64,000 nt of DNA from Alistipes sp. (GTDB lineage: Bacteria > Bacteroidota > Bacteroidia > Bacteroidales > Rikenellaceae), in NCBI GenBank assembly GCA_017531305.1, contig JAFXLG010000009.1, positions 1 to 64,000 on the forward strand, written 5' to 3'. The translations under genes were made by a program, and so were the position numbers. Shown here piece after piece: positions 45,151-53,038 of this stretch; position 1 is the first letter of the stretch, and every line of letters begins with the position of its first letter. A model generated the notes under the pieces. The model did not search any database. It had not been told where the DNA came from and saw only the letters and a program-made list of their open reading frames with translations.

Positions 45151-45731
45151 TGAAGTATCTGGTAATTACACCCACCGTGCGCGAGTACCACAATATGGTA
45201 GCAGCGTTGGATGGCAAAGAGTTGCAAAATAGTTACTCCGTTGTGCGCTGTGGCGTGGGTAAGGCTTTGGCGGCTGCTAATACGGCATTGGCTATCAAGC
45301 AAGATGATTTTGACAGAGTTGCAGTTGTCGGATATGCAGCATCTTCGCTTGGTCGCGAGCGTGGTCAGATTGTAGCTCCGCGAGTTGCTCGCTACCACGA
45401 TTGTGTTATTCCGGGTGATTTTGTTCCAGAGCTTACCGATCCCCATCCATTGTTGGGTCATGATGATGCTGTTGTTATGACAGGTGATTCGTTTGTCGAT
45501 GGAGATATTATCTCACAAGCAATGCAACGCCATAACGTAAAATCGGCACTCTTCGACATGGAGGCTACTGCGATTTGCCAGGCTGCGGAGCTTTTCGATT
45601 TGCCTGTTGTAGTGGTTAAGATGGTCTCTGATATCCCTCAGCAAGGTGATACCGAACACTCTTACGATGAATTTGTTGATTCACATTCTGATTTTGGTCT
45701 GTTTGTTGAGTATTTAGAGAATCTAAGATAA
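45150..45731 (+). CDS. Phosphorylase-superfamily nucleosidase (probable MTA/SAH nucleosidase)
   Basis: A 193-residue protein with the nucleoside phosphorylase/hydrolase fold: VVRCGVGKALAAANTALA near the N-terminus, FDMEATAICQAAELFDLP (ribose-binding Met-Glu) and VKMVSDIPQQGD with the catalytic Asp. The translational overlap with luxS strongly suggests it makes S-ribosylhomocysteine from S-adenosylhomocysteine, the Pfs/MtnN reaction. It is shorter than typical MtnN (about 230 residues) and diverged, so specificity is inferred from context. ATG 45150 is preferred over the TTG six bases upstream. Confidence 0.8.
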   Translation: MKYLVITPTVREYHNMVAALDGKELQNSYSVVRCGVGKALAAANTALAIKQDDFDRVAVVGYAASSLGRERGQIVAPRVARYHDCVIPGDFVPELTDPHPLLGHDDAVVMTGDSFVDGDIISQAMQRHNVKSALFDMEATAICQAAELFDLPVVVVKMVSDIPQQGDTEHSYDEFVDSHSDFGLFVEYLENLR

Positions 45732-45741
45732 ATAATTGGTT

Positions 45742-46524
45742 ATGCCTATCGAAGTGATATATGGTCTGTTGCTCCCGTTTGCAGGTACTACGTTGGGTGC
45801 AGCAATGGTATTCTTTCTAAAGGATGAGATCCCGTCATGGCTTCAGAAACTGCTGTTAGGTTTTGCTTCTGGAGTTATGATGGCAGCTTCGGTCTGGTCG
45901 TTGCTTATTCCATCCATTGATATGGCTGCCGAGCGTGGAGGTATCGAGTGGCTTCCAGCTGTGGCGGGTTTCTTGGGTGGTATGTTCTTTTTGCTGATCT
46001 TTGATACGCTTGTCCCTCACCTTCATATCGATTCTGATAAACCAGAGGGTATGAAATCAAACTTGGGGAAATCCTCGATGCTGGTTATGGCAGTTACGCT
46101 GCATAATATCCCCGAGGGTATGGCTGTCGGCGTTGTTTTGGCTGGTGCCATGACGCAAAGTGCGGGTATTACTTTGGCAGGTGCGCTGGCATTAGCTTTG
46201 GGTATTGCTATCCAGAATTTCCCCGAGGGTGCTATTGTATCCATGCCACTTAAATCTTCGGTCAAAAGTCGCTGGAAGGCTTTTGCTTATGGTGCAGGTT
46301 CGGGAGCTGTGGAGCCCGTGGCGGCGTTGATTACCATACTTCTGATTGAGTATATCGAGCCTGTTCTGCCTTATTTCCTCTCTTTCTCGGCTGGAGCTAT
46401 GATTTATGTAGTGGTCGAGGAGCTTATCCCCGAATCCCAAAGTGGCTCGCACTCCAATGTGGCTACCATAGGTGTTGCCGTTGGCTTTGCATTGATGATG
46501 TTGCTGGATGTGGCACTGAGTTAG
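45742..46524 (+). CDS. ZIP-family metal transporter
   Basis: A 260-residue inner-membrane protein with about eight hydrophobic segments. ZIP signatures are visible: HNIPEGMAVGV (transmembrane 4, metal-binding His, Asn, Glu) and IQNFPEGAIVSMPL (transmembrane 5, in which the usual His is replaced by Gln). A short acidic/His-containing loop (VPHLHIDSDKPEG) separates transmembrane segments 3 and 4. It probably takes up zinc or another divalent metal. It starts 10 nt after the nucleosidase stop, so it shares the luxS transcript. Confidence 0.9.
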   Translation: MPIEVIYGLLLPFAGTTLGAAMVFFLKDEIPSWLQKLLLGFASGVMMAASVWSLLIPSIDMAAERGGIEWLPAVAGFLGGMFFLLIFDTLVPHLHIDSDKPEGMKSNLGKSSMLVMAVTLHNIPEGMAVGVVLAGAMTQSAGITLAGALALALGIAIQNFPEGAIVSMPLKSSVKSRWKAFAYGAGSGAVEPVAALITILLIEYIEPVLPYFLSFSAGAMIYVVVEELIPESQSGSHSNVATIGVAVGFALMMLLDVALS

Positions 46525-46560
46525 TCCTACGCCTTTTCTTTGTGGGTGCGGAAGGGAAAA

Positions 46561-47082
46561 TTACTCTTTAGAAGATGTTGCTAACTCGTTTTGCGCCTGA
46601 GTTATTGTTTGGATCAGTTTGTCGGCATCTCGGCACGAAACATAGACTCTGGTGTCGTAGATATCTGTGATCTCGACAAAGTTATTCCACTCCGAAGCGT
46701 ATATTGTCACTGTCTCCAACTCTCTGAAATCGAAGAATTTTCCATAATATCCGAAGAATCCTGATGAAGCAAACAGTGGCATCATCCATCTCATCTCGCG
46801 CTTTTCGACCTTCTTGATGGATGCGATCTCGCGTACGTCAATCTCGGTTGTGTCCGATATACATTGTATCTCAAGAGTCTCCTCTAAAATGGCGATGCGT
46901 CTTGGTATTGAGAGGATCATCAGTGCCGAGAGTGCCAATACCAGCGAAATAAACCATGCTGAGAAGAAACCACCTTTGTAGAGCAGGAATAGTGCTGCGG
47001 CTCCCACCACAAAGATGATAAAGGTGAGTGTGGTGAGTACCTTTGTTCTTCTATCGGTATGGAAGTTAAAACTCTGATTCAT
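46561..47082 (-). CDS. PH-domain-like membrane protein
   Basis: A 173-residue protein with two adjacent membrane segments (about residues 15-35 and 40-57) and a C-terminal soluble domain of beta-strands ending in a helix (YVSCRDADKLIQTITQAQNEL). This is the layout of the bacterial PH-like (bPH) membrane proteins, whose role is unknown. The 5' end overlaps ispD by 17 nt, so it belongs to the peptidase-ispD operon. Family assignment is by layout and should be regarded as moderate. Confidence 0.65.
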   Translation of the reverse strand: MNQSFNFHTDRRTKVLTTLTFIIFVVGAAALFLLYKGGFFSAWFISLVLALSALMILSIPRRIAILEETLEIQCISDTTEIDVREIASIKKVEKREMRWMMPLFASSGFFGYYGKFFDFRELETVTIYASEWNNFVEITDIYDTRVYVSCRDADKLIQTITQAQNELATSSKE

Positions 47083-47752
47083 TTTCGGCAGAAATTATCG
47101 CTTCGGCAAATATCATGTCCGAAGGTGTAGTCAATTTTATGTTCTCTCGCTCTCCCTCGCAAAGGGTTATTACTCCTCCCATTGACTCAACTACCGATGC
47201 ATCATCGGTGAACTGAGCAGAGAAAGGTTGCTCATAAGCCTTGCGTAGTGTTTGGGCATTAAACACTTGTGGCGTTTGCACTATTCGAAGTGTGGAGCGA
47301 TCTATGATTTTAGAACTCTCGCCCTCGATTACTCTATATGAGTCGGCTGGTGACACGACAGGTATTACAGCTGAATGCTTCTCGGCTTCGAGTATGAGTC
47401 TTATTATTAACTTTTTGGAGAACAGGGGTCTTACTGCATCGTGTACTGCGATTGTTTTAACCTCATCAGATAGGGCTGCAATGCCATTTTTTACCGAGTG
47501 AAAGCGTTCAGCTCCGCCCAATGCGATATCGTGCTTTGCCACCTCAAAACGCGCAGCGATGTTCTTCCACAACTCTACATGTTCTTTGGGTAGCACCACC
47601 ACGATTTGTGAGTTAGGTAATGCGTCACGCATATGGTTTATTGTGCGTGTCAATACAGGCTCATTGCCCAACATCATAAATTGTTTAGGCAACGCTCCGC
47701 CCATTCTGCGACCTGAGCCGCCAGCCACGATTATTACTCCGATCTCTGCCAT
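47066..47752 (-). CDS. ispD: 2-C-methyl-D-erythritol 4-phosphate cytidylyltransferase
   Basis: Third step of the MEP isoprenoid pathway: transfers CMP from CTP to MEP. The 228 residues show the nucleotide-binding IIVAGGSGRRMGGALPKQFMML loop with conserved Lys, the AVHDAVRPL motif, and a C-terminal FTDDASVVES stretch followed by ENIKLTTPSDM, all standard for IspD. It overlaps the upstream PNPOx-like gene by 19 nt and the downstream PH-like gene by 17 nt, which implies tight translational coupling. Confidence 0.95.
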   Translation of the reverse strand: MAEIGVIIVAGGSGRRMGGALPKQFMMLGNEPVLTRTINHMRDALPNSQIVVVLPKEHVELWKNIAARFEVAKHDIALGGAERFHSVKNGIAALSDEVKTIAVHDAVRPLFSKKLIIRLILEAEKHSAVIPVVSPADSYRVIEGESSKIIDRSTLRIVQTPQVFNAQTLRKAYEQPFSAQFTDDASVVESMGGVITLCEGERENIKLTTPSDMIFAEAIISAENESEF

Positions 47753-48153
47753 ATAAGTTTCTTTCCGAATCCGAGCCTGTTATCCGTAAATTTCATCATG
47801 TCTGCCTCTAATCGCCATAGCGAAAGATCTGCCACTACAGCATAGGGGAAATCCTTGATGTATAGTAATTTATCGCCATCTATTGCCGCCTTGACCTTGC
47901 CTGTGATTTGCAAACCCTGAATCTTGCCCACAGTACGCGTCTCCAGCAGAATCGAGGCCGCCACATTCTGATTCTCCGTCATCATCTTGCCATGATGGGT
48001 CGAGGTGTCTGTGGTAAAGATAAATGCGCCACTCTTTTTGTCGTAGGCATAGAATGCATTACAACAATATGGCTCGCCGTTAAGGGTTGCGGTTGCCAAA
48101 GTCAGCACATGATGTTCGGAGATAAACTCCTCAATTCTCTTATCTATTTCCAT
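47734..48153 (-). CDS. Pyridoxamine 5'-phosphate oxidase-like split-barrel protein
   Basis: A 139-residue protein with the FMN-binding split-barrel fold of the PNPOx-like/YhbP group: LATATLNGEPYCCNAFYAYD near the start, FTTDTSTHHGKMM (phosphate-binding region) and a GLQITGKVK strand in the middle. The substrate is unknown; such proteins bind FMN, F420 or haem. It follows the M23 peptidase gene after 29 nt and overlaps ispD. Confidence 0.8.
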   Translation of the reverse strand: MEIDKRIEEFISEHHVLTLATATLNGEPYCCNAFYAYDKKSGAFIFTTDTSTHHGKMMTENQNVAASILLETRTVGKIQGLQITGKVKAAIDGDKLLYIKDFPYAVVADLSLWRLEADMMKFTDNRLGFGKKLIWQRSE

Positions 48154-48182
48154 ACCTTAAGATTCCATTGCTTGCTGGTGCG

Positions 48183-49481
48183 CTATTTATTCTTAATCTC
48201 TACTTTTAGTGTGTCGGTTGTAGGCATTACTATACTATCCAATTGAGTCACGATCATATCGGGTGTAGCTGTGCCGTTAAGCTCCGCTACGATTCTCTCT
48301 CTCATAATCTCAAACGCTGCCATGTTCTCCTTCTTGATAGGCTCGGCAGGCTCCTGAGGTACTTTGAGTGGATTTATAGGAGTGCCGTTCTTCCAGATTC
48401 TATAATCGAGGTGCGGACCTGTCGAGGTGCCTGTGCTACCCACATATCCGATCACCTGACCTTGACTTACGCGACTGCCCTTGTTTATTCCAGCTGCAAA
48501 TTTGCTAAGGTGCAAGTATCCCGTAACTAAATTACCTGCATGCTTGATCTTGAGCGTATTACCGCCACCGCCGCCCCAGCCACGGAATGTTACCACTCCG
48601 TCAGCAACTGCTCTGACGGGAGTTCCTTTCGGCGCAGCATAATCAACGCCTGTGTGGGGTCTGTAGACTCGGTGTACGGGGTGCAGTCGTGCATAAGAGA
48701 ATCCAGAACTGATGCGCGAGAATTTGAGTGGAGCTTTCAGCAACTGTTTGCGAAGCGATGCTCCGTCATATTCCCAGTATTGTACCTTATCCCCCTGCTT
48801 GAAAGGTATAGCATATACATCTTTGCCTGCATGGTTGAACTTCGCTCCCCAGATGCGTCCGATTCCGACATGAGTCGAATCGATGAGTTTCTCATCATAT
48901 ATCACCGTGAAATTATCACCCTTCTGAATACCAAAGAAATCTACGGTCCATTGATATATCTCCTCCATCTCGGCAGCCAATGAGTAGGGTAGGCTGTCGC
49001 GCATTATGGCTCCCCACAACGAAGACTCAATGGTCGAAGAGCGCTTTTGGCGTTTGATTGTCACGGGCTTCTCGCCTTTGGTGATAGCTATCGTATCTTG
49101 AGTGAAGTTGAATACAACATACTCCACCACATCTTTCTCATAGACAAAATAATCGAGCTTTCCTGAGTTGAGTGAATCTTTCCTCAGAAAAACAATGTAA
49201 GGTCTGTCGGCGCGTATCTGTTTAAGAGGGAAAATCTCTTTGGCAGCCTTGTCTAACATATCAACTTTTTGAGCTGATATGCCGTACTGACCAAGTATTT
49301 TGCCTAATGTTTCTCCTAACTTTATGGTGTCCTTTTTGAGTTGGTAGTCATCCGCCTCAATACCATAAAGTATGGTCTTTTTTACTTCAGGTTCGGTTGT
49401 CTCTTGGGTTTGCTTGTCTCTTTGGCAGCCGATGCCGACAACGATAACCGATATCAATAGAATATTTATAATCTTTCTCAT
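48183..49481 (-). CDS. M23-family peptidoglycan endopeptidase, lipoprotein
   Basis: A 432-residue envelope protein. The signal ends in GIGC (Cys19), so it is probably a lipoprotein. A middle region (about residues 45-265) resembles the MepM-type N-terminal repeat domains, and the LytM domain occupies about residues 270-390: RPHTGVDYAAPKGTPV (zinc His and Asp), the Gly-rich GWGGGGGNTLKIKHAG, GYLHLSKF and GPHLDYRIWKNG. The last motif normally reads His-x-His; here it is His-Leu-Asp, so Asp may replace the third zinc ligand, a substitution I believe occurs in other Bacteroidota. It likely cuts peptide cross-links. It leads the ispD operon. Confidence 0.88.
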   Translation of the reverse strand: MRKIINILLISVIVVGIGCQRDKQTQETTEPEVKKTILYGIEADDYQLKKDTIKLGETLGKILGQYGISAQKVDMLDKAAKEIFPLKQIRADRPYIVFLRKDSLNSGKLDYFVYEKDVVEYVVFNFTQDTIAITKGEKPVTIKRQKRSSTIESSLWGAIMRDSLPYSLAAEMEEIYQWTVDFFGIQKGDNFTVIYDEKLIDSTHVGIGRIWGAKFNHAGKDVYAIPFKQGDKVQYWEYDGASLRKQLLKAPLKFSRISSGFSYARLHPVHRVYRPHTGVDYAAPKGTPVRAVADGVVTFRGWGGGGGNTLKIKHAGNLVTGYLHLSKFAAGINKGSRVSQGQVIGYVGSTGTSTGPHLDYRIWKNGTPINPLKVPQEPAEPIKKENMAAFEIMRERIVAELNGTATPDMIVTQLDSIVMPTTDTLKVEIKNK

Positions 49482-49568
49482 AACACTACAAAATTACTAA
49501 ATTATTACAAAATACATAAGATATTCTTCTCTAAAAGATACTTCCGTCTTTAAAAAATCGTTATTGGG

Positions 49569-49599
49569 TTGGAATATTGGAAATAAATTGTTATCTTTG
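49569..49599 (+). promoter_or_regulatory. Promoter of lpxK-ssb
   Basis: TTG (49569-49571), a 20-nt spacer and TATCTTTG (49592-49599). The lpxK start is about 65 nt downstream. Confidence 0.6.
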
Positions 49600-49664
49600 A
49601 CAAAATTGTATACCTATAAGGTCTATGGCTTTGAGGTAGTTATGGTGTTATTATTCAGAGAGTC

Positions 49665-50744
49665 ATGAAATTTTTGCTCAAATTATTGTCATATATTTAT
49701 CGAATGGTTATCGCCATTCGACATTGGCTCTTTGATATCAATTTCCTCAAAAGCGAAAAGTTCAAGACCCCTATCATCTGTGTCGGTAATATCACCGTAG
49801 GAGGTACAGGCAAGACTCCGACAGCGGAGATGATTATTGATACAATGCGTCCCATCTATAAAGTGGCACTCCTCTCGCGCGGTTACGGTCGCCGCACCAA
49901 AGGTTATCGCGAGGTGACGTTAGACTCTTCGTATAGAGATGTAGGTGATGAGCCGTTGCAGATTAAGCTCAAATTTCCCGAGATCTTGGTTGTAGTATGC
50001 GAGAAGCGTGTTGAGGCAATCCGCAGGATCGAAGCCGAGCATCCCGAGATCAACCTTATCGTTATGGATGATGGTTTCCAGCATCGTCATGTTGATCCTC
50101 GCATTAATGTAGTGGTGCTGGATTATACCCGCCCATTCTTAGAGGATGATTTCTTGCCTGCTGGTAGCCTTAGAGACAATCTCAGTTCGCTTTATCGTGC
50201 GCACTATTTCATCGTTACCAAATGTCCTAAGGATATGCAGCCTCTGGATCAGCGCATGTGGCGTAAGGATCTGCAGTTGGTGGCATATCAGAAGATCTAT
50301 TTTACACGAGTAGTTCCAACCGTAGCTGTGTCGTTGTTCAATACGCCCAATAGCTTGAAGCAGGGCGATAAGGTTATTGTAATGTCGGGCATAGGTAATC
50401 CTAAACCATTTGTTAAGGGCGTGCGCAAGTATTATGATGTGGTCGAGAATTTGGTTTATCCCGATCATCACGTCTATACTGTCGAGGATATCGAAAATAT
50501 CGTCTCGTGCATTAAGAAGCATCCAGATGCAATGTTGCTCACGACCGAAAAGGATGCTGTTAAGTTGCGCCGCAGTCGCCGAGTGCCTGATTTGATACGT
50601 GAAAGATTGTTCTACCAGCCTGTAAAGGTTGAATTCTTGGAGGGCTCTGATGAGGATTTCTTCGAGACCTTGAAGAATGATTTGTTAGGTAAGGTGCATC
50701 TTGGTGATTTGACCATTGGAGGAAATAAAGAAAACAATAAGTAA
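49665..50744 (+). CDS. lpxK: Tetraacyldisaccharide 4'-kinase
   Basis: Adds the 4'-phosphate of lipid A using ATP at the inner face of the inner membrane. The 359 residues begin with a short membrane-associated helix and contain the Walker A GNITVGGTGKTP near residues 39-50, LLSRGYGRRTKGY, and VVLDYTRPFLEDDFLPAGSLR with the catalytic Asp region (DDGFQHRHV precedes it). All are normal for LpxK. It is followed after 9 nt by ssb. Confidence 0.94.
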   Translation: MKFLLKLLSYIYRMVIAIRHWLFDINFLKSEKFKTPIICVGNITVGGTGKTPTAEMIIDTMRPIYKVALLSRGYGRRTKGYREVTLDSSYRDVGDEPLQIKLKFPEILVVVCEKRVEAIRRIEAEHPEINLIVMDDGFQHRHVDPRINVVVLDYTRPFLEDDFLPAGSLRDNLSSLYRAHYFIVTKCPKDMQPLDQRMWRKDLQLVAYQKIYFTRVVPTVAVSLFNTPNSLKQGDKVIVMSGIGNPKPFVKGVRKYYDVVENLVYPDHHVYTVEDIENIVSCIKKHPDAMLLTTEKDAVKLRRSRRVPDLIRERLFYQPVKVEFLEGSDEDFFETLKNDLLGKVHLGDLTIGGNKENNK

Positions 50745-50753
50745 GTTATAAAT

Positions 50754-51215
50754 ATGGTAAATAAGGTTATTTTAGTAGGAAACGTGGGTGTTGATCCTGA
50801 AGTACGCACTACCGAGTCAGGAGTCAAGGTGGCTCGCGTTCGTTTGGCAACCACCGAGCGTTTGTATGATCGTCAGAGTAACGAGACTCGTGAACTCACT
50901 GAGTGGCACTCTATCACTCTTTGGCGTGGTTTGGCAGATGTTGTAGATCGCTTCGTAAAGAAGGGTAGCCAACTATATATCGAAGGTCGCTTGCGCACTC
51001 GTGAGTGGACCGATAAGGAGGGTATTAAGCGTTATACCACAGAGATTATGGCAGATGATATGAAGTTGCTTGGTCGCCGTGCTGATTCTCAGTCGGGTGC
51101 TTCGGCTCCTCAGTCATCATATCAGGCTTCTGCTCAGGCGTCAACTCCTGTGGCAGCACCTCAGCCAGCGGCAGTCCCTGTGGCGAATGATGATCCCGAT
51201 GATCTTCCATTCTAA
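50754..51215 (+). CDS. ssb: Single-stranded DNA-binding protein
   Basis: A 153-residue SSB. The OB-fold spans about residues 1-108 (VNKVILVGNVGVDPEVRTTESG at the N-terminus, then WHSITLWRGLAD and QLYIEGRLRTREW). A Gln/Ala/Ser/Pro-rich linker leads to the acidic tip DDPDDLPF, which recruits replication and repair partners. The short gap from lpxK suggests co-transcription. A bidirectional terminator follows. Confidence 0.96.
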   Translation: MVNKVILVGNVGVDPEVRTTESGVKVARVRLATTERLYDRQSNETRELTEWHSITLWRGLADVVDRFVKKGSQLYIEGRLRTREWTDKEGIKRYTTEIMADDMKLLGRRADSQSGASAPQSSYQASAQASTPVAAPQPAAVPVANDDPDDLPF

Positions 51216-51252
51216 TATTATATATAGGTATATTAGATGTTCATTCAATACA

Positions 51253-51292
51253 AAATAGAGTGCTAACCCCTTCGGGTTAGCACTCTATTTTC
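51253..51292. terminator. Bidirectional terminator between ssb and dCMP deaminase
   Basis: AAAATAGAGTGCTAACCC (51253-51270) pairs perfectly over 18 bp with 51275-51292, 4-nt loop. It has A-rich and T-rich flanks on both sides and lies between convergent genes. Confidence 0.9.
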
Positions 51293-51344
51293 TTTTATAA
51301 GGTTGCACTCTATATTCCGATTCCGCCCCTCTCTATGGTGAAGA

Positions 51345-51782
51345 TTACTCTTCCAACTCTCTTTTTACGCACTCAATACCTACGCGCTTCAGCAGGTTGA
51401 GTCCATCCTCTGAGCGATAGTCATCTATATATACCACGCGCTTGATTCCTGCCTGAATTATAAGCTTCGAACATTCGATACATGGCGCAGCGGTCACATA
51501 TAGTGTCGAGCCGTCACAATTGTTGGCACTCTTGGCAACTTTGGTGATTGCATTCGCCTCGGCGTGTAGAACGTAAGGTTTGGTCTTTCCCGTCACCTCA
51601 TCCTCGCATATATTTTCAAACCCTGCAGGCGTGCCGTTGTATCCGTCAGAGATAATCATCTTATCCTTTACGATGAGTGCGCCTACTTGTCGGCGTACGC
51701 AATATGAGTTCTCTGCCCAAATGCGAGCCATGCGCAGGTAGCGCATATCCAATTGTCTGAGTTTTTCCTCTTCGTATCCCAT
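51345..51782 (-). CDS. Deoxycytidylate deaminase
   Basis: Probably converts dCMP to dUMP for thymidylate synthesis (ComEB/DCD family). The 145 residues carry the zinc-dependent deaminase motifs HAEANAITKVA (His, catalytic Glu) and TAAPCIECSKLI (two Cys), and the early CVRRQVGALIVKDKMIISDGYNGTPAGFEN stretch that recognises deoxycytidylate. It starts 7 nt after the stop of the GH99-like gene and ends at a shared terminator. Confidence 0.92.
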   Translation of the reverse strand: MGYEEEKLRQLDMRYLRMARIWAENSYCVRRQVGALIVKDKMIISDGYNGTPAGFENICEDEVTGKTKPYVLHAEANAITKVAKSANNCDGSTLYVTAAPCIECSKLIIQAGIKRVVYIDDYRSEDGLNLLKRVGIECVKRELEE

Positions 51783-51789
51783 CTTAGTG

Positions 51790-52986
51790 TTATTTTACCT
51801 CGTCAATAAAAACTTTTTTCACCGCCTCCAAATATCCGTAACCGTAGATATTACATGGCTGCAAGTAGCTTGTTTCGGTCCACTCGTTCCAGCTGTTTAT
51901 CGTGATCAGCGGTGCTTTCTCAGGGTGCTTGTCTGCGTGAGCTTTCGCCTTGCGTAGAGCCTCAGCAAATGCTTCGGGGGTATTATTCCTCATCACTGCG
52001 CTATGTACCGTGCGAGGACTGTTGTCCCAACCAATGCTGACGTGAGGGTAGTAGGTGAATGTGTAATCCTTTTCGATTCTGTCCCACTCCTTTACTACGT
52101 CATCCATTATCTGTGTATACTCGCGATTTACATCCGTAAAGTGTACAAATTGGTAGTGTGTCGAACTGTTGAATCCGAGCTTGCGAATGAAATCATCCTG
52201 TGGATTCTCACTCTTGCCAGCATCCAGACCGCTGTAGTTGAGGTTTATCGACCACATGGCAAACTGCAACTCCAAATCGGGGAATCCAGCTTTGCGTACC
52301 TCCTTGCGGAACCACTTTAGGGCATCTATTGTCTGCTCCAGACCACCTAACCCGCTGATCAGATTTGGTAGATCATATACCATAAATACGGGCTTGCCGT
52401 CAATTTTATAGTATTGAGGGTGTTTAAAGTATTTCTCGATATTGCGCAAGCAAATCTTCTCAAACTCCTCTCTGTCAACTTTGCCTTGCCAGATTACATT
52501 ATTCTCGTTGTACTTAGCCAAGCGAGTATCCCACAGATTCAGCACATCATGATTTGCCCACATCAGGTAGAACTGCATCTTCTCGACATTCTTGGCTTTA
52601 AGGAATCCATTGTTGAGCGTAGTCTCCATAAATGGACGACCATCATACCAATACCAGTCGAAGATAAATACATTTACACCATGTTTTGTCGCCTGATCGA
52701 TCTCCATCTCCATTACAGCAGGGTCAGCCTCGTTGATATATCCCCACAAAGGCTTACGGTCCCAGTAGTGTCCTGGGTTACGCTGTTGCATGGTCATCAC
52801 CGTCTCCCATTCACCTATACCCATAGGCCAGAAGGGTCTCAGACGCACATCATCAGATGCGTATGCTGGATAGAGAAACGCGGCAACATCATATTTGCGC
52901 GTTGCCTGCTCTTGTGCTTGCAGTTTGTTTACACTGCCACCTGCGACCAATAACGCTATGGCAAAAATTATAATGCGGTTTCTCAT
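51790..52986 (-). CDS. Secreted GH99-like/WbsX-family protein
   Basis: A 398-residue protein with a signal peptide (residues 1-24, ending NKLQAQ). Motifs are those of the glycoside hydrolase family 99-like (WbsX) proteins: LYPAYASDD near the N-terminus, VFIFDWYWYDGRPFMETTL near residue 110, and INSWNEWTETSYLQP near residue 365 with conserved Glu residues. GH99 enzymes act as endo-alpha-mannosidases; WbsX proteins occur in polysaccharide loci. The activity here is not known. It lies 52 nt after secA and just before dCMP deaminase, an unusual place for a carbohydrate enzyme. Confidence 0.75.
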   Translation of the reverse strand: MRNRIIIFAIALLVAGGSVNKLQAQEQATRKYDVAAFLYPAYASDDVRLRPFWPMGIGEWETVMTMQQRNPGHYWDRKPLWGYINEADPAVMEMEIDQATKHGVNVFIFDWYWYDGRPFMETTLNNGFLKAKNVEKMQFYLMWANHDVLNLWDTRLAKYNENNVIWQGKVDREEFEKICLRNIEKYFKHPQYYKIDGKPVFMVYDLPNLISGLGGLEQTIDALKWFRKEVRKAGFPDLELQFAMWSINLNYSGLDAGKSENPQDDFIRKLGFNSSTHYQFVHFTDVNREYTQIMDDVVKEWDRIEKDYTFTYYPHVSIGWDNSPRTVHSAVMRNNTPEAFAEALRKAKAHADKHPEKAPLITINSWNEWTETSYLQPCNIYGYGYLEAVKKVFIDEVK

Positions 52987-53038
52987 ATCTTAATTCTCTT
53001 GGGTTAATGTAATTGGTTATACTTAAGGCTGAGTCCTA

